This document shows, in pieces, positions 62,316 through 64,000 of a stretch of DNA of 64,000 bases; the stretch's first letter is position 1, and the number at the start of each line of letters is the position of its first letter. A program made the position numbers and the translations under genes. The notes beneath the pieces were generated by a model. It was not told where the DNA came from. It saw only the letters and a program-made list of their open reading frames with translations, and made no database searches. Origin of the DNA: Chryseosolibacter sp036402075 (GTDB lineage Bacteria; Bacteroidota; Bacteroidia; Cytophagales; Cyclobacteriaceae); the NCBI GenBank assembly GCA_036402075.1, contig DASWTP010000017.1, positions 11,308-75,307 on the forward strand. Reading direction: 5' to 3'.

Positions 62316-62519
62316 ATGAAAAAAATCGTTGTTGAGATCGTTCACGAAAAGGCGCTTCAGATTTTGCAAGATCTGGAGAGCGTTGATCTCATTAAAATTC
62401 ATCCATCCGAGCCAAAGACAAGTTTAGTCTCCGAACTTCGCGGAAAAATCTCAAAAAAACGCGCGAAGGACTTAGACAAGGACCTGAAAAATCTAAGGCA
62501 ATGGAGGAAGATTTCCTGA
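62316..62519 (+). CDS. Probable VapB-type antitoxin
   Basis: A 67-residue protein with a beta-like start (MKKIVVEIVHEKALQILQDLESVDLIKI) and a basic/acidic helical end (KISKKRAKDLDKDLKNLRQW), the layout of Bacteroidota antitoxins found before PIN toxins. It overlaps the PIN gene by 19 bp. Antitoxin role is inferred from size, order and overlap. Confidence 0.65.
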   Translation: MKKIVVEIVHEKALQILQDLESVDLIKIHPSEPKTSLVSELRGKISKKRAKDLDKDLKNLRQWRKIS

Positions 62520-62893
62520 TAGACACAAATGTGTTTATTAATATATTGGCGGAACGTTATCCGGAACCAATCATGCAGGGATTGGAGCGTATTATTTCTG
62601 TAAGCTTCTTCATTTCAATTATTAATAAAATAGAGATCCTTGGATTCAAAGATATCTCACGGGTTGAAGAAAAGCTCTTCAATAAGATAATCAACCAAGG
62701 CAAAATTATCCACCTTCATGACGGCATCGTTGAAGAGACAATATTTTTGCGAAAGCATGTCAACATCAAACTACCGGACGCCATCATCGCAGCGTCCTGT
62801 ATCTCCGTTAATGCAGTTTTATTAACCAGCAACACCACGGATTTTAGAAAAATATCTAATTTGAAGGTTTTAAATCCTCTGCAGCTAATTTAG
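62501..62893 (+). CDS. PIN-domain ribonuclease toxin (VapC family)
   Basis: A 130-residue PIN domain. The four acidic metal ligands are in place: Asp8 (LIDTNVFIN), Glu45 (INKIEILG), Asp93 (KLPDAIIAA) and Asp114 (TSNTTDF). VapC toxins cut tRNA or rRNA when not held by the antitoxin encoded just upstream. The start at 62501 gives the usual DTN opening. The stop lies 7 bp before the priA start, so priA may be transcribed together with the module. Confidence 0.85.
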   Translation: MEEDFLIDTNVFINILAERYPEPIMQGLERIISVSFFISIINKIEILGFKDISRVEEKLFNKIINQGKIIHLHDGIVEETIFLRKHVNIKLPDAIIAASCISVNAVLLTSNTTDFRKISNLKVLNPLQLI

Positions 62894-62900
62894 AACCCTG

Positions 62901-64000
62901 GTGGAAATCTTTGAGAAGTCTGATTCGCGCGAAACACTCTTTGCAGAGCTGCTATTGCCCGTTCCTATCCCCAAACTCTTTACATACCGCGTACCCTTTG
63001 AACTCAATCGCTATATAAAAAAAGGTCAGCGCGCTATTGTGCAGTTCGGTGATCGCAAAATTCTCACAGGCATTGTTACCACCATTCATCAGCAGCCGCC
63101 CCGGGAATACGAAGCGAAATACGTTCTGGAAATCCTCGATGAATTCCCGGCCGTCACAGATCTGCAACTGAAGCTCTTCCAATGGATGGCTGACTACTAC
63201 ATGTGCACCCTTGGAGAAGTTATGAATGCCGCCCTGCCGGCAGGCCTTAAGCTCTCCAGCGAGTCAATGGTTCAGCTCCACCCCGGATTCGACCTCGAAG
63301 AATCAACGCTGGCCTTCTCGGAGAAAGAAGTGCTGCTGATCCGAAGGCTGCAGCAAGACTCCATGAGCTATACCGACATCGCTAAATTCCTCGGGGTAAA
63401 ATCGATTTACAGCATTTTGAAATCACTGTCCGGAAAAAATGCTATTGTGTTGTATGAAGAGGTGAAAGAAAAATTCCGGCCCAAAACTGAAAAGCGAATC
63501 CGACTGACTGCTTCATACACCACCGAAGATTCGCTACAATCGATTTTCGAAGCCCTGGCATCCAAGCCCAAACAAGAAGAGGTTTTGCTGAAATTTCTCC
63601 AGGAAGTTCCGGTCTTACATGATGTGTCACGAAACAAAATTGGCATCTCCAAAAAAGCGCTGCTCGGTGACGACCTTTCTGAATCCTCGCTCACTACTTT
63701 AATCAAAAACAACGTACTCGAAGAATTTGAGCAGATCATTCCTCGCTTTGGCTTTGACGATGAAAAAGAGCCACCGAAGATTTTGTTAAGTGAAGAACAG
63801 GAGCGCGCACAATCGGAAATATTCAAGAGTTTTGAACAGCATAACATCACGCTGCTGCACGGCATAACAGGGAGCGGGAAAACCGAGATCTACATCAACC
63901 TGATAAAGAAGGCATTGGAGAGCGATGCACAGGTCTTGTACTTACTTCCGGAGATCGCGCTCACCACGCAGATCGTTCAGCGTTTAAAAAAAGTATTTGG
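62901..64000 (+). CDS. priA: Primosomal helicase PriA, N-terminal part (truncated by window end)
   Basis: An open frame of 366 complete codons from GTG at 62901 to the right edge. The N-terminal 3'-DNA-binding domain (FAELLLPVPIPKLFTYRVPFEL, VQFGDRKILTGIV, LQLKLFQWMADYYMCTLGEVMNAALPAGLK) and winged-helix region precede the helicase core, which begins LSEEQERAQSEI and has Walker A GITGSGKTEIY followed by LLPEIALTTQI. PriA restarts stalled replication forks. GTG start is chosen because the family opens FAELLLP; no in-frame ATG lies nearby upstream. Confidence 0.93.
   Translation, partial: MEIFEKSDSRETLFAELLLPVPIPKLFTYRVPFELNRYIKKGQRAIVQFGDRKILTGIVTTIHQQPPREYEAKYVLEILDEFPAVTDLQLKLFQWMADYYMCTLGEVMNAALPAGLKLSSESMVQLHPGFDLEESTLAFSEKEVLLIRRLQQDSMSYTDIAKFLGVKSIYSILKSLSGKNAIVLYEEVKEKFRPKTEKRIRLTASYTTEDSLQSIFEALASKPKQEEVLLKFLQEVPVLHDVSRNKIGISKKALLGDDLSESSLTTLIKNNVLEEFEQIIPRFGFDDEKEPPKILLSEEQERAQSEIFKSFEQHNITLLHGITGSGKTEIYINLIKKALESDAQVLYLLPEIALTTQIVQRLKKVF

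Overview
The window reads as chromosomal DNA of a member of the Bacteroidota, most likely a free-living Cytophagales-type bacterium. Supporting signs are a SusC/SusD pair, a PorP/SprF protein beside a giant PKD protein with a type B type IX secretion (T9SS) C-terminal signal, ribosomal protein bTHX, a fused NagB/PIG-L protein, the parA-parB-DUF5683-dapB-lepB gene order, several TAnnTTTG-type -7 promoter boxes, and a general lack of Shine-Dalgarno sequences. No tRNA or rRNA gene, CRISPR array, prophage or intact insertion sequence was seen. The genus is inference.

Layout: 1-3.4 kb, the 3' part of a multi-PAS CheB/CheR-type histidine kinase with a single-domain response regulator. 3.5-11.8 kb, a small glycan locus (GH30 glycosidase, SusD, SusC) and, upstream on the same strand, a membrane receptor whose C-terminus is the DNA-binding head of an IS1595/ISXO2-type transposase. 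11.8-20.6 kb, a damage-response cassette: a LexA-like S24 repressor divergent from dinB, a REP-type transposase (RAYT), a 2H phosphoesterase, recQ and a DnaE2/ImuC-like polymerase, with two matching 17-bp palindromes in the divergent promoter. 20.7-21.8 kb, a glycosyltransferase and an ArsC/Spx-like protein.

21.9-28.7 kb holds a complete trpEGDCFBA operon. It is preceded by what looks like a classical ribosome-mediated attenuator: an 18-residue leader peptide with three tandem Trp codons, an antiterminator segment and a strong terminator hairpin. The leader starts 6 nt after the bTHX stop codon. 29-35.3 kb holds small unknown genes, a GNAT acetyltransferase, the SRP RNA, a transaldolase, an FtsE-type ATPase, an ECF sigma factor with a probable anti-sigma partner, and a CCA-adding enzyme. 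35.5-40.3 kb is the gliding/T9SS pair, joined by a run of six ATG codons that overlaps the upstream stop. 40.6-49.5 kb is housekeeping (pyrG, yidC, parAB, DUF5683, dapB, lepB, ung).

49.6-64 kb holds apaG, a methyltransferase, a membrane coiled-coil protein, the rpsF-rpsR-rplI operon, a HAD phosphatase, a PHP metallohydrolase, NagB/PIG-L, a GSCFA protein, a DUF255 thioredoxin-like protein, a small VapBC-type module and the 5' part of priA, which runs off the right edge. Many 3' spacers contain stuttered word repeats that form hairpins, and some of these words recur at distant loci. The most interesting items are the transposase-headed receptor with its repeat-rich susC upstream region, the trp attenuator, the S24 cassette with its operators, and the dispersed spacer repeats.
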